Positions 14,383 through 32,766 of a stretch of 64,000 nucleotides of DNA are shown piece by piece. Source of the DNA: Branchiostoma lanceolatum (Eukaryota; Chordata; Leptocardii; Amphioxiformes; Branchiostomatidae); assembly GCF_035083965.1 (NCBI RefSeq), contig NC_089725.1, positions 31,133,925 to 31,197,924 on the forward strand. The letters run 5' to 3'. The position numbers and the translations under genes were made by a program. Under the pieces are notes generated by a model. It had not been told where the DNA came from. It worked only from the letters and a program-made list of their open reading frames with translations, and made no database searches. The stretch's first letter is position 1. Each line of letters starts with the position of its first letter.

Positions 14383-14577
14383 CTCTCCAAGCAGAGGAGG
14401 GGTTCCGGCAGGTTTTTGACGTGTTTTTAGGCGTTTTTGACGTGTTTGTAGGCGTTTTGTCGGAAACCCCAGGTTCGAAGACTCGGACAGAAAGTGACAA
14501 AGTAGAAAGCCTGACAAAAACGCCTAAAAACACGTAAAAAAAACCTGCCGGAACCACTCCTCTGCTTGGCGAGTAGT
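14383..14577. mobile_element. Foldback element, AAGCAGAGG family, copy 2
   Basis: Begins TCTCCAAGCAGAGGAGGGG and ends with the inverse CCTCTGCTTGG. Internal arms include GTTCCGGCAGGTTTTT and its complement plus repeated TTTTTAGGCG. Confidence 0.75.
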
Positions 14578-14817
14578 TCACACCTGAATATCCGGCTATT
14601 ATGTAACGTTATACGATCTTTATTGACACAACAAAACGGTACAGCGACTTTCGTAAGGTCTTCTACAGCTATACATGCAAACAACCAAACAATGGGATAC
14701 AAAATGATTACCCTACGTACAAGTATATGAATAATTCGACATGTCGAGTTTAACCTATCACTTACACTACTATATAAATGTACGAAGTATCGCTGAGCTT
14801 TGGGGCCTTTCTCTTAT

Positions 14818-14914
14818 TCCCCAAGCAGAGGTTTCGGTCGAGTGGGGTAGAGAGAGACGTAAAAATCCCTGACACTCCTACCCCTCTCGACCGAAACCTC
14901 TGCTTGGAGAATAT
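14818..14914. mobile_element. Foldback element, AAGCAGAGG family, copy 3
   Basis: CCAAGCAGAGGTTTCGGTCG is matched in inverse by CGACCGAAACCTCTGCTTGG about 60 bases downstream. This is the shortest and best-paired member. Confidence 0.8.
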
Positions 14915-15380
14915 GTTTGTCTAGCCATCCCATGCCGCACGTTTCAGGTGTAAATCAATAACGGATTGTTTTGGTATCACGTGAACCGTTGGCACGTATT
15001 CCTTTCGGGTCAAACGCACCAATGTCCTTGAACGCACTAAACATAGCGACTGGCAACAATGGTCTGGTGTAACTAAATATTTCAGTCTTACATGCAAACT
15101 GTAACTCTTAAGTTAACGTTACATGTATTCTTTGAAGATAGTTCAGCCTTGATACCATCCTCTATTAAGTAACTATATCCTTTCATTAAGTACCTACTTA
15201 CCATCCTCTATTGAGAAACTATTTTTGGCTCATCCTCTATCAAAATTTCGTTGTCGCTTTGTTGCCACCTTGTATCAGTCTCTCTCGTAAAAGCTTGTGT
15301 ATGCAAAATGAAATAGATCTGCAGTCGCTGCACGAAGTGGCAGTTAAGTCTGAAATGTTTGACATGGTTTCTGGCACGTC
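14915..15380. other. Upstream flank of EGLN
   Basis: AT-rich sequence with a short direct repeat (CATCCTCTAT near 15157, 15203 and 15231). GC content rises toward 15380, where the probable EGLN promoter begins. Confidence 0.4.
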
Positions 15381-15383
15381 GGC

Positions 15384-15440
15384 CACGTGCGTTTGTTTCC
15401 CGGCGCAGGCGCGGTGGCGTTGTAAACACGCGTGACGTCA
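15384..15440 (+). promoter_or_regulatory. EGLN proximal promoter with HRE-type and CRE motifs
   Basis: CACGTG at 15384-15389 contains the HIF core RCGTG on both strands. CACGCGTG at 15427-15434 adds GCGTG on both strands and overlaps a perfect cAMP-response element TGACGTCA at 15433-15440, eight bases before the ATG. Vertebrate EGLN1 and EGLN3 are HIF-induced through such cores. That these motifs work here is inference; a bare E-box reading of CACGTG is the alternative. Confidence 0.5.
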
Positions 15441-15447
15441 CGACAAC

Positions 15448-23751
<8,304 letters not shown>

Positions 23752-23832
23752 GATGGGTAAGTGTTGTACATTTGATGTTTATTGCAGCACTAGTGGAGGG
23801 GAATCATTCAATGCACAAGGATTCATTTAAAG

Positions 23833-23946
23833 GCATTGCAAGGCTCTAAATACTAGGTATATATGCACCTTTACGCACCCAAAATTCTTTCTGTACACCT
23901 ATATTTTTAGCACCTATTCCTAAAACTTAATTTAGAGCCCTGCATT
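23833..23946. mobile_element. Short AGGGCTCTAAAT-ended element
   Basis: Bounded by AAGGCTCTAAATA and TTTAGAGCCCT, with GCATTG directly outside both ends, which could be a target duplication. A small relative of the element at 21955. Confidence 0.55.
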
Positions 23947-24002
23947 GTTTTGTTATTCAATGGTAACTGCGCCATTCTCAGTTCAGTGTTCTGTTGAATT
24001 AG

Positions 24003-24240
24003 CTGGAAGCAATGCTTGCTGTGCGTGTTGTTGTGTGCTGTGCTCTGGCTGCTGCTCTTGTGGTCCTGCATGTGAAAGCCTGGTACTGCACATGTAATTT
24101 TCTAGTGTAGAAGCGAACTGTAACTGTGAGAGCTGCGCTGGAAGCAATGCTTGCTATGCATGTTGTTGTGTACTGTGCTTTTGCTGCTGTGGTCCTTCAT
24201 GTGCTGCACATGTAATTTTCTAGTGTTGAAGCAAACTGTA
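24003..24240 (+). repeat. Two-copy ~140-bp tandem duplication
   Basis: GCTGGAAGCAATGCTTGCT, TGTTGTTGTGT and CACATGTAATTTTCTAGTGT recur in the same order from about 24003 and about 24139. Confidence 0.7.
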
Positions 24241-26275
24241 TATGTAAGTAACTGTGTGAAGTGCTGGCTTGCCTGCTTTGTCTTGTTGCTCTTATTTTGC
24301 CTACTCGCTGCATACATGTATATAGCTGCCCTTCAAAAACTGCTTGCAATTCTCTTGCTTTGACTATATGTACTTTACGTAGTACTTAGTAGTAGTGGCT
24401 TGCCTCCTTTACCCTTATGTTACAGCTTTCTACACGAATATAGACCCTCCAAAAACTGGCTCTCAGTTCTCTTGCTTTCACTGTGCAGTTTTTACAAGGT
24501 AGTACGTAACAGCGGCTTGTCCCCTTCATCCCTGTGTTACAGTCTTACACTCTTGTTTCTACATGCATGTAGCCTCTACAAATACTAGCTGCCAATCCTT
24601 TTGCTTTCATTTTTCCATCAGTGTTTGGGTTCTAACAGTGTTTAACCCTCTCTCTGCTGGTGTAGCCTTTTGGTTGGAAATCTGTATTGACTATGAGGTC
24701 AGGCAGCAGGAGGAAGGTTAAAGTGGAACAAGCATCTCTTTTTTCTTCTCCCTGCGGTGCTTTATGCCATCCCAGCTCTTCTTGACTTGCTTGCTTTTAT
24801 TTTCTGGATTTGCATAGAGCACTCTATGTAGAGTGTCGTCGTGTGACATGCAGTATTTGCATCCATACATATATTAGTCTCCCGTTTGTATTTCAGTGAA
24901 GTGTAGCTCAAGCATTTTCGACTGTCAATAAATCTTAAGACGTTCTCTAAGATAACCAGCATCAAGTGTCCGAAGGTCTAAAAACTGTGATGCAGAAGAA
25001 TGTCAGAAAGCTGGCTGATAGGTGATAATGACAATGGTTTTATGCATAATCATGCCCACCTGGGGCTAAATGCGTGAAGCTAAAATACAGGAGAGAACAC
25101 TATGCACTCTTGAGCTACAATTCACTGACATGCAGCAGGATAAAATAGATTGTAACAGGTGCAATGTATGGCAACCTGTGAATACATGACAAGTGAACTA
25201 TTTGTAATATTAGATGGTGGACAGTCTTAGTTGTTGTCATGACGATGCTGAAGCTTGTACAGGGTGGAGTCCTGACACTGTTGTCTGTTTTCGTCACACG
25301 TATAGCTCTTCATTGGAGGCAGTTCCTGTGGCGACAGCTAGGGGGCATCGCTGTCAAACTCTCTCGGCAAACGGCATGACAGGCTTACATTGCACCTTAA
25401 GATAATAGTAGAATCCTTGTACTCGTTAGGAAGATGTTAATTAGTCAACAGTGCTCCAGATGATTGAGTTCAAGAGGTGATGATATTTACTCCTGTAGGT
25501 AACCACCACTGGCCTCTCTGCCTCATGCACTTTCCTTAAAGTTAAACTTTAAAGTTGCAGGTATAAGAAATGTGCTAGAGTGCTGTTAATGAACTATGAT
25601 GACTTTCAAACCATCAGGCAAAAATATTAAAACAAACCAAAGAATTTCATTAAAAAAAACTATTTCTTGTTTCACTTTCGCCTAATTTATCAATCCGAAA
25701 TTTAATATTCCTTCAAGAAATGTTAGCTCTGAGGACCTTCCCTTTGGCAGTTTGTAAGGTGTCATGCCATTGGGCAGTTATCTTTGTAACAAGGCCTGTG
25801 ATTGGTTGTGCAACTCTGCCCTGTCAAATTATCACCATGGTGATGAACTGCAGCAAGGAGGGGTGTGGTCACTGGTAACTATGGAAACATAACAGGTGTG
25901 TTATTGTCTTCCATAAGGACTGGTGTATTATTTTGGATTGTTTATCTTAGCATGGTAAATAGTTATGATATTGAGCATTATCAACATTTTATCAGCTGTA
26001 ATGTGGGTAGGATTGTCCGAAATTAAAAAAGAAACCAGTATCAAAGTTTCCACTCCATTTCAGGACTTGAAATATGCCCTTATGTCACCCCATGGGTTGG
26101 AGTATCGCCACGTGCAAGGGTTAGGTGTGACAGGCCACTCGGTGTGATATAACCAGCTGCTGTCGTGCTGTGTGCCTGCAAAGCTGGTGTGTTATGCCGA
26201 AGGGCTGTACAAATACAGAAACTGAACCAGTTCCGGATGAAAGTTACATTCTCACTGCCGGTGTGCTAATACCAG
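24241..26275. other. Downstream flank of EGLN, no gene seen
   Basis: Unique-looking AT-rich sequence. AATAAA near 24928 is a possible polyadenylation signal if EGLN has a 3' UTR intron. No exon with family resemblance was found on either strand. Confidence 0.35.
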
Positions 26276-26279
26276 CTAT

Positions 26280-26770
26280 CAAAATTACACTCTGACGGGG
26301 CTCAAAATAGAATTTAAAACTAGAAAGGCAACATTTGCGAGCAAATACAGCATGTTTAGCCATACTCCTCGCCATGCAAAAAATGGACTCTCCCCAAATA
26401 ACAATGGACCATTCTAAAATACTTGCACTAAAAAAATGAATCACCCCAGTCCAAAACTGAGTCTTCCAGTAGCACCTCAACACAATATGGACCAGTCCAC
26501 AACCATATCCACTAATTGATTAACACTTCTGCTAAAGAATGGACTTTTTCATAATCATTCCAGCTCAAAATTGAAAGAAATAATTAAAGAATCCTCCCCT
26601 TGCAAGAATGGGATATTCCGTGCCATTTCCATGTAAACCAGTCGAAAAATATCCGCTGAAAATTACACTCTTGCGCATAATCAACCCAGTTCAAAATTGA
26701 ATTAAAAAAGATCAGCCCCAGGGAAGAATGAAGTTTTCCATAGTATACATATGAAGGTTTGACAGGAGAC
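26280..26770. repeat. Degenerate tandem repeat, ~110-bp period
   Basis: CAGCTCAAAATTGAA / CAGTTCAAAATTGAATTA, CAAGAATGG / GAAGAATGAA and TCCATA/TCCGTG-type segments recur in order. Heavily diverged. Confidence 0.45.
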
Positions 26771-29700
26771 GAAGGAAATGACCAAAAACAACATATTTGG
26801 GTCAATTCAAAGTCACCGAGAGGGTTTTAATATAATATTTGTAATATGTTTGAACTATTTTGATTAAAAGAATGTCTAAGTCACAACAGTTCTAAAGTGT
26901 TCAAACAATTAGAATTGAAACTTATAACATGTTTGAACTCATTTCACATACGTTGGAAACATTTCGAACGTAACTACACAAAAATCTCTTTATTTAGAAC
27001 AGTTTCAAACCATCTATCCAAATGTTTCAATGTTCGAACAATTTGTAACAAAAGATTTTCACAATTGCCCTCATAAACGAAGGTGCTAAGTCCTCCTGTG
27101 TGTTTCTGCCTATTTTCGGTGGCCGCGCTAGACCACCAGCGGATTTGTTTTGACGGAGCGTCACCCGCGCGCGACGATGTACACTGTTCGGCACCGCTAA
27201 TATCCGGCATTTTCCCGCTCCAAAACACTCCACAAGACCCACGTTTTTAGTGTTTTGCCTCTTGTGCAACACGATTCGATTTGCATTACTAACGGGACGA
27301 AAATGATAGAAAAAATTCACCCCGTCCCGGCGTCCGTCCCAAAAACATGAACGACATGAAAATATATTTTCTTACAGATTCAATCACAAAAATCAACAGC
27401 ATGGGATTCCAAATTTTCGCAACGGCCGACCATTTATCATGGTTGAACTTCCTTCCAAGGCGTGCGATAGATAAACATTCCCGGCACATAATAGTCACTA
27501 GTACCAGACTAACGCAAGCTCATGATGATAATAGGGAGAAAGTTTGTCAGTGAAGTTTGGCCACCAGAGGGTACATTTATTTAACGTTACAAGCTAGCGC
27601 AAAGGGGCGAATCATTGACCTTACCGGGGACTGACTCTACTGGCCTAATCATTCCTTTTTTGCCGAATTCTACGATCCATACGCCCGTACGTAGGACATG
27701 TAGGAAGGCACCGCCTACCACCCGCCTTTGATCATGTATGAAGTCGGCGGCAGAGAGAGATCATCAATCAATTTTGACAGGAGTGTCGCGCCAGTCTGAG
27801 GAGAAACGATCTCCCGTGTTGTGTTGAAGAATTTGGAGTTTGAAAATATCTGGAATAACTAATGCTAGAATAAACATTCACAAAATCATTGATTTAACTT
27901 GTTTTCTGTTATAAAATTTCCTAAACTGCAATTTAACCACTGAGTTTAAGGGAACATGGTGTTTTCCCGATAATCACGTTAAATGTTTATGTCCGGTCTT
28001 TCCTCCTCGTAAGCAAACTTCAAGCTTGGCCAGGTGCAAGGCACTCGGGGTCAATGACCTGTAGGTCATATGTAGTATTGAAAGTGACAGAAGTGGCAAA
28101 TATTGTCAAGAATGCCCAAAATAAATCGTTTTGAATATATGTATGCCAAAAATGGGAATGTAGTCCTTTAAATATTTGTTCAAGCCACATATACAGCAAA
28201 TTTCAGGTCATTCGGTTGAAATACAAGGGCGCAGGAGGCCAAGATATGCTAAAAATAGCCTAAAAACCTCAATAAAATCACTTTCAAGGTCAATATCAAA
28301 AAAAGGAAAAGAACGTACATTGGTTTTTGCCTACATTACCTCTGTACCAAATTTCAGGTCATTTGGTCAAAAAATGACAGAGATGAATCGATTTGAAGAT
28401 TTGACAGGAGAAGAAACATGAGAGAAAACAATATGTTGAGCCATACTTATGGCTAAACATAAAAAATGCAATTTTTAGATATAGCCTTAACATTGCAGGG
28501 TAAAGATTCACATCAGCAGCTAGCGATTTTGGGGCTTGCTTTCATAAATGGTCAGCTTTTCAACTGCATCCTCAATACATGATTTTTTACATGATTTAAA
28601 AAAAATATTTTCTATGAAAAGTCTACAGTGAAATTTAATGCCATGTGCACACTTGTCTGTACAGTAGTAGAGTTAGTTTGTTCTAAGGTATATGGTAAAT
28701 CGATAGAGACTCTAATCTAGAGACTAGAGTTGTTCCCTAACAACCAGTATCTGAAATGCAGGCTCTCTGTGCCATATTAACGTAGTGTCCTCTGTTTTTG
28801 AGTGATCCAGGGCAAGTCATGTGTAAATGTAATACAAACATGACAAGGTAAATAACTACAAGACTACAACATTGTAGTACAGTAGTAGACATGTACATGT
28901 ACATATAGTTGAGGGTCTGAGTGCAGTAGAAATGTGCAAGAAGATGGTACCATTTTGCTAACAGTACAAATGTACATGTATGTAATACACGTGATTGCAC
29001 ACAAAAAATGTCTACCTCGCTACTGTTACAAAGACACAAGATTGCTATGTTTTTCTCCTGGTTGTTTTAAAAGAAAAAAAGGGGGTGCAGCACTGCAAGG
29101 ATTGCCTTCAGCAATTTGATCTGTTGTTCCCGAGATTTTCTGTCTGAATATGATGATGAAGATCATATTTAAGGCAGGGAAAATCCACAGTCCCAGCTTT
29201 CCAACATAGTTCTGGTATCAAATGTCCAGGACCTGGTCATCTGGCAGCATTCAGGGAGTTGCCATTAGGCCACACCATTTCTTGGTTAATGGAATTTTTG
29301 AAAAAATGCTAGATTGGAAAATCAACATGAAAACAGAATCTCAGAGGAAAGTTTATACTTTGGTGCACACAATTTCAGGGAGTGAACAGGGTCAGGTGCA
29401 AGTTTTCACCCCAGCTTTCTGTTTAAATGATGTCCTTGTGCTTAGATTTAAAATAAAATCTGTTAACCGAGAAATTAAATTGGTGTGGCCTTATGAAGCA
29501 TATGGTGCCGACTTGTACTTAAGGTAGTTTTTAAGTCCTGAAAGGGAGATTCTTTACGATAGCTCAAAGCAAGCGTTTTTTGAGAAATGAACTTGATAAG
29601 GCCTAGCCATCGTGTTGCATCCCTGTAAGAGGAATATACTTCTCCTCTGTAGGAGATGCTATTAAAGTTTATGTAGATATCTAACCATTTTCTAAGTGTA

Positions 29701-30086
29701 CAGAGTAAAGAAATTTGCTACTGAAAATGTTACAGATCATGCTGCAATTTATTTCCATTCATAGCTTCATCCAGTTAGTTTAAATCATTTCAAGGTAAAT
29801 TTCTTTCTAACACAACCAGACTCTTCTCACCTGCCATAGTTTCGGCAACATGTCGCCTGCTTTCTTCTGGGTGTGACAAACTCTGCAACTTTTGTATCGC
29901 CACCTAGCAGCAAGGAGTGGCATTGCACCACTCCATCACACAAGGTAGATGAAGTACCAGTCACCTCTGGTAGTCGACAGTGAAATGACGTTCTTACGGA
30001 TTAGCTTCAAGCAAAACAAATTGTTTCATGAATCATCAGGTTGGTTCATCAAAGGAGTTTTCTTGTACTCGACAAAGTCCCTCTGA
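26771..30086. other. Intergenic with a CpG-rich island and dispersed repeats
   Basis: About 27090-27330 is CpG-rich; a minus-strand frame starting MPDISGAEQCTSS lies in it, but no donor or partner exon is visible. About 28170-28420 holds two copies of AAATTTCAGGTCATT with GGCGCAGGAGGCCAA, a repeat also present at 33975-34035. About 29270-29450 holds a dispersed block (AAAATCAACATGAAAACAGA) related to sequences near 51660 and 58500. Confidence 0.4.
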
Positions 30087-30724
30087 AGCCCCTATCTCAC
30101 TCGACCCACGGCAGGGTGGAGGCCTGAATTGGATTTGTGTTACCTTGACTTTGTAAGGCTACACAAAGTAATTTTTATGGATGACGTCCGCGCGCGCATT
30201 GATTTTGGTCTGTTCCCAGAAAAAAACCCAAAAAATTCCGCTTCCTGTAACTATGACCAAAGAGTTACAACAGTGCCGCAAATCAATGGGATATGGAAAG
30301 AAACAGGACAAGACAACAACTGCTGTTCAACCTCAACTGATTTATTCAAATTATTGCTGTTTCATAATGAATAAAATAATTGTTAGTTGTTACACTGTGT
30401 TCTCTCATTCAATTTGTGTCCTAACATGTGTCGTCGACTATTATATTTCAAATCTACATTGTAGGCATCTTGTTTTTTTCGGCCCTTCTTGTTTTTTTTT
30501 CGCGCTCTCGCATTAGATTTAGGGTCTCCAAAGGACGTCATCCATAAAAATTACTTGGTGCAGCCTAATGGGAATATCGTGCAAAAAGTATGACTAAAAA
30601 GACAACAAAACACACAAAGCGTAGAAAGATTTGTTTTTTTATCAATGAAATTCAGAGCGCTCTGTCAAATAGCCCGGTTGCAGCAAGGCTGCCAATATGC
30701 GGCGGGTCCAGTGAGAGAGGGGCT
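30087..30724. mobile_element. MITE of the 11778 family, interrupted by another MITE
   Basis: Left end AGCCCCTATCTCACTCGACC; right end GGGTCCAGTGAGAGAGGGGCT in near-inverse. Its subterminal GGATTTGTGTTACCTTGACT matches the inverse of the subterminal part of the 11778 element. Flanks are TGA (left) and TTA (right), an imperfect TWA duplication. A second element at 30157-30565 sits inside. Confidence 0.75.
30157..30565. mobile_element. Harbinger-like MITE, 409 bp, nested
   Basis: Near-identical inverted ends: GGCTACACAAAGTAATTTTT, then ATGGATGACGTCC, answered by GGACGTCATCCAT, then AAAAATTACTTGGTGCAGCC. Flanked on both sides by TAA. The same element lies inverted at 43625-44013 flanked by TTA. 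TAA/TTA duplications fit the PIF/Harbinger TWA rule. No transposase frame. Confidence 0.85.
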
Positions 30725-31110
30725 TTACCTGCCAGTAGTTCAGTAGTCTGCCTAATACCTTCCCTGGGGCTAGAATAACTGTAAGCTCCAATGAAAACAT
30801 AGAACTTGCTACACTCAGTATAACCCTGCGAAAGGTAGCAGACAGAGTACCAAAACATTGGTAGGTAAAAATTACCTAGTTGTGTTCAAGGAAACTCCAC
30901 CATCCAATGATTATAAATACAATGTATATTGTAAAACATACATTTACCGTCCAAATGTATTCAAATGAAACAAAAGGTACCTAAGAAATGTGTGTAAAAG
31001 ATGATATAAATGGTGATGGAGGAAGATAGATTTGCATTGGACTGAAAATAGTCCAACATTTGTAAGAAATCGAATTGTCTGGAAAGGAGAGTTGTGTATG
31101 TGTTGTGGAA
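30566..31110. repeat. Segment duplicated at 33600-33945
   Basis: GACTAAAAAGACAACAAAAC, AATTCAGAGCGCTCTGT and, further on, TAAATGGTGATGGAGGAAG with TTGGACTGAAAATAGTCC are shared with 33600-33945. The 33600 copy lacks about 150 bases present here between about 30780 and 30960. Confidence 0.8.
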
Positions 31111-32273
31111 TGTTAAGGAGGACACAAGGCAAATGTTGGGGTGTTTTTCATGTGTCCCTAAAATGACATGTAACAACATTCTAGCTCATCGCAAGCTCAA
31201 TTGATTAACCTCAATGTTAATGTATACAGAGTTTGAAGGAGAATAAATGATATACTGATGGTATTGCGTTTTTGTCTACGTTCATTTCTCTTCTGTGTGA
31301 ATAAGTAACTAGACTGACTGGAGGGAAAGCACTTTGTTGTAGAAGTGGTTAGTAGCTATTAAATCACACACACACAAGGTCACATAATCATTTGCCATGT
31401 TAGAATTTGACATCATACAGGCACCATCTAATTTGTTAGTATAGTGTTAGAACCCTGAACGCACACCAAGGTTATCATTGCAAAGACAGAGAATAACATA
31501 CATAGGAAGTAAAATACTTAAATGCAAAGACACTTCAAAGTTAAAATGCAAAGATACATAATTTCCAACCACAGTGATAATCACTTTATACACTTTTGGG
31601 AAAGACACGCAGCCATTAACTCTTATACCTACTAACATAGATTGTCATCAACTCACAAAAACAGATTGAAATTCATTTTATACAAAGAAATCATAACCCT
31701 CTATGCAAACTGAAAGGTAATGAATATACATGTGTAGTAACATCTTTCCTTAAGCATTATGTAGCTGTCCTGTATTTGTCTTAAAAATTCTTGCATATCT
31801 ATTAGAAGGGTACAGTTAACAGATCAATAGCATGTGTGTATAATTTAGTTTTGACAAAATATTGAATGATAACAAGTCATGCAGCAAAAAAGTTTACTAC
31901 TTTTAGGAAGCTTTTGAGATGTACTTTGTTTCTTCTTCAACCTGGCAAGTCAGATCTCGTCTTGGAGTTCTCTTCACATGACTGATGATGTTACTAGTAA
32001 CTATCACTTTGCAAAAGACAGTTGTGTATATAGGCTTGCATTAGTGTAATCTTGTTGTTCTAAAGAGCATGTTAGGCTTTTACTGTATTACATAAACAAT
32101 AATATGAATACTAGTACATGTATAGTGCTACCTTAAACTAAAAAAAAAGTAAAAATGAAAAAGTAATCATTGTATTATATTCATTGTTACCCTTTATGCT
32201 CTATGTCACACTCATTGGCTTGAAGTTGAAGACTCGCGCCTTTGCAAATTCCTGGTATTCGTTGTTTCCTTTC
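31111..32273. other. 3' flank of the cadherin-related gene
   Basis: AT-rich and low in coding signal. Part is expected to be the 3' UTR of the minus-strand gene ending at 32274. No other feature seen. Confidence 0.4.
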
Positions 32274-32766
32274 TCAAGTGTGTGTGGGTCCAAAGTCTAT
32301 GTAGTAGGCTCCCTCCTCACTGCCTACACCGGGCATCTCATACGCTCCATGCTGGCTGGTCCCATGAGACTGACCACGGCGTGTGGTACTGCCACCATCC
32401 ATGACTTCACAGTAAATGCCGTTGTCGCTCGCGCGGTTCGTTCTAGTGTCTGTGTAGTAGGTGTCATCAAACGCATTGTTTGGAACAGCTTCGCCTCTTG
32501 TTAGTTTCTGATATTCGCTGTTAATTCGAGTGTTCGGGTCCAGGGGTTGGTAGCCTCCTTCATCAACATTGGTATTCGCTCCTATGTCAGGAATAGCGTA
32601 CTCACTGTCATCATCACCACCAGTTGATATGGACCGACGACGATTCATGTTGCTGTTGCCAACTTCATCAAAGACCCGGTTGTCAAATGTGGGGCCTGTT
32701 CTAGGACCTGGGTTACGGCTGTTAGCAGTGTCTTCAACTGCCTGCGAAGCTCGAGCAGTACCATCT
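32274..32766 (-). CDS. Cadherin-related gene exon 16: tyrosine-rich cytoplasmic tail
   Basis: Encodes residues 558-720 and the stop. Tyrosines at 613, 629, 642, 660, 661, 675, 699, 711 and 712 lie in acidic, SH2-ligand-like contexts (SEYAIPDI, GGYQPLD, SEYQKL, GIYCEVMD, GAYEMPG). Y629QPL and Y642QKL are nine residues apart with E at -3 of the first, matching the ITAM spacing rule. RRRSIS at 599-604 is a basophilic kinase-type site. Phosphorylation is inferred. Confidence 0.88.

Noticed and set aside
26974-27320. CpG-rich block with minus-strand frames as a first exon
   Set aside because: No convincing donor or downstream exon; kept only as a note in the intergenic description.
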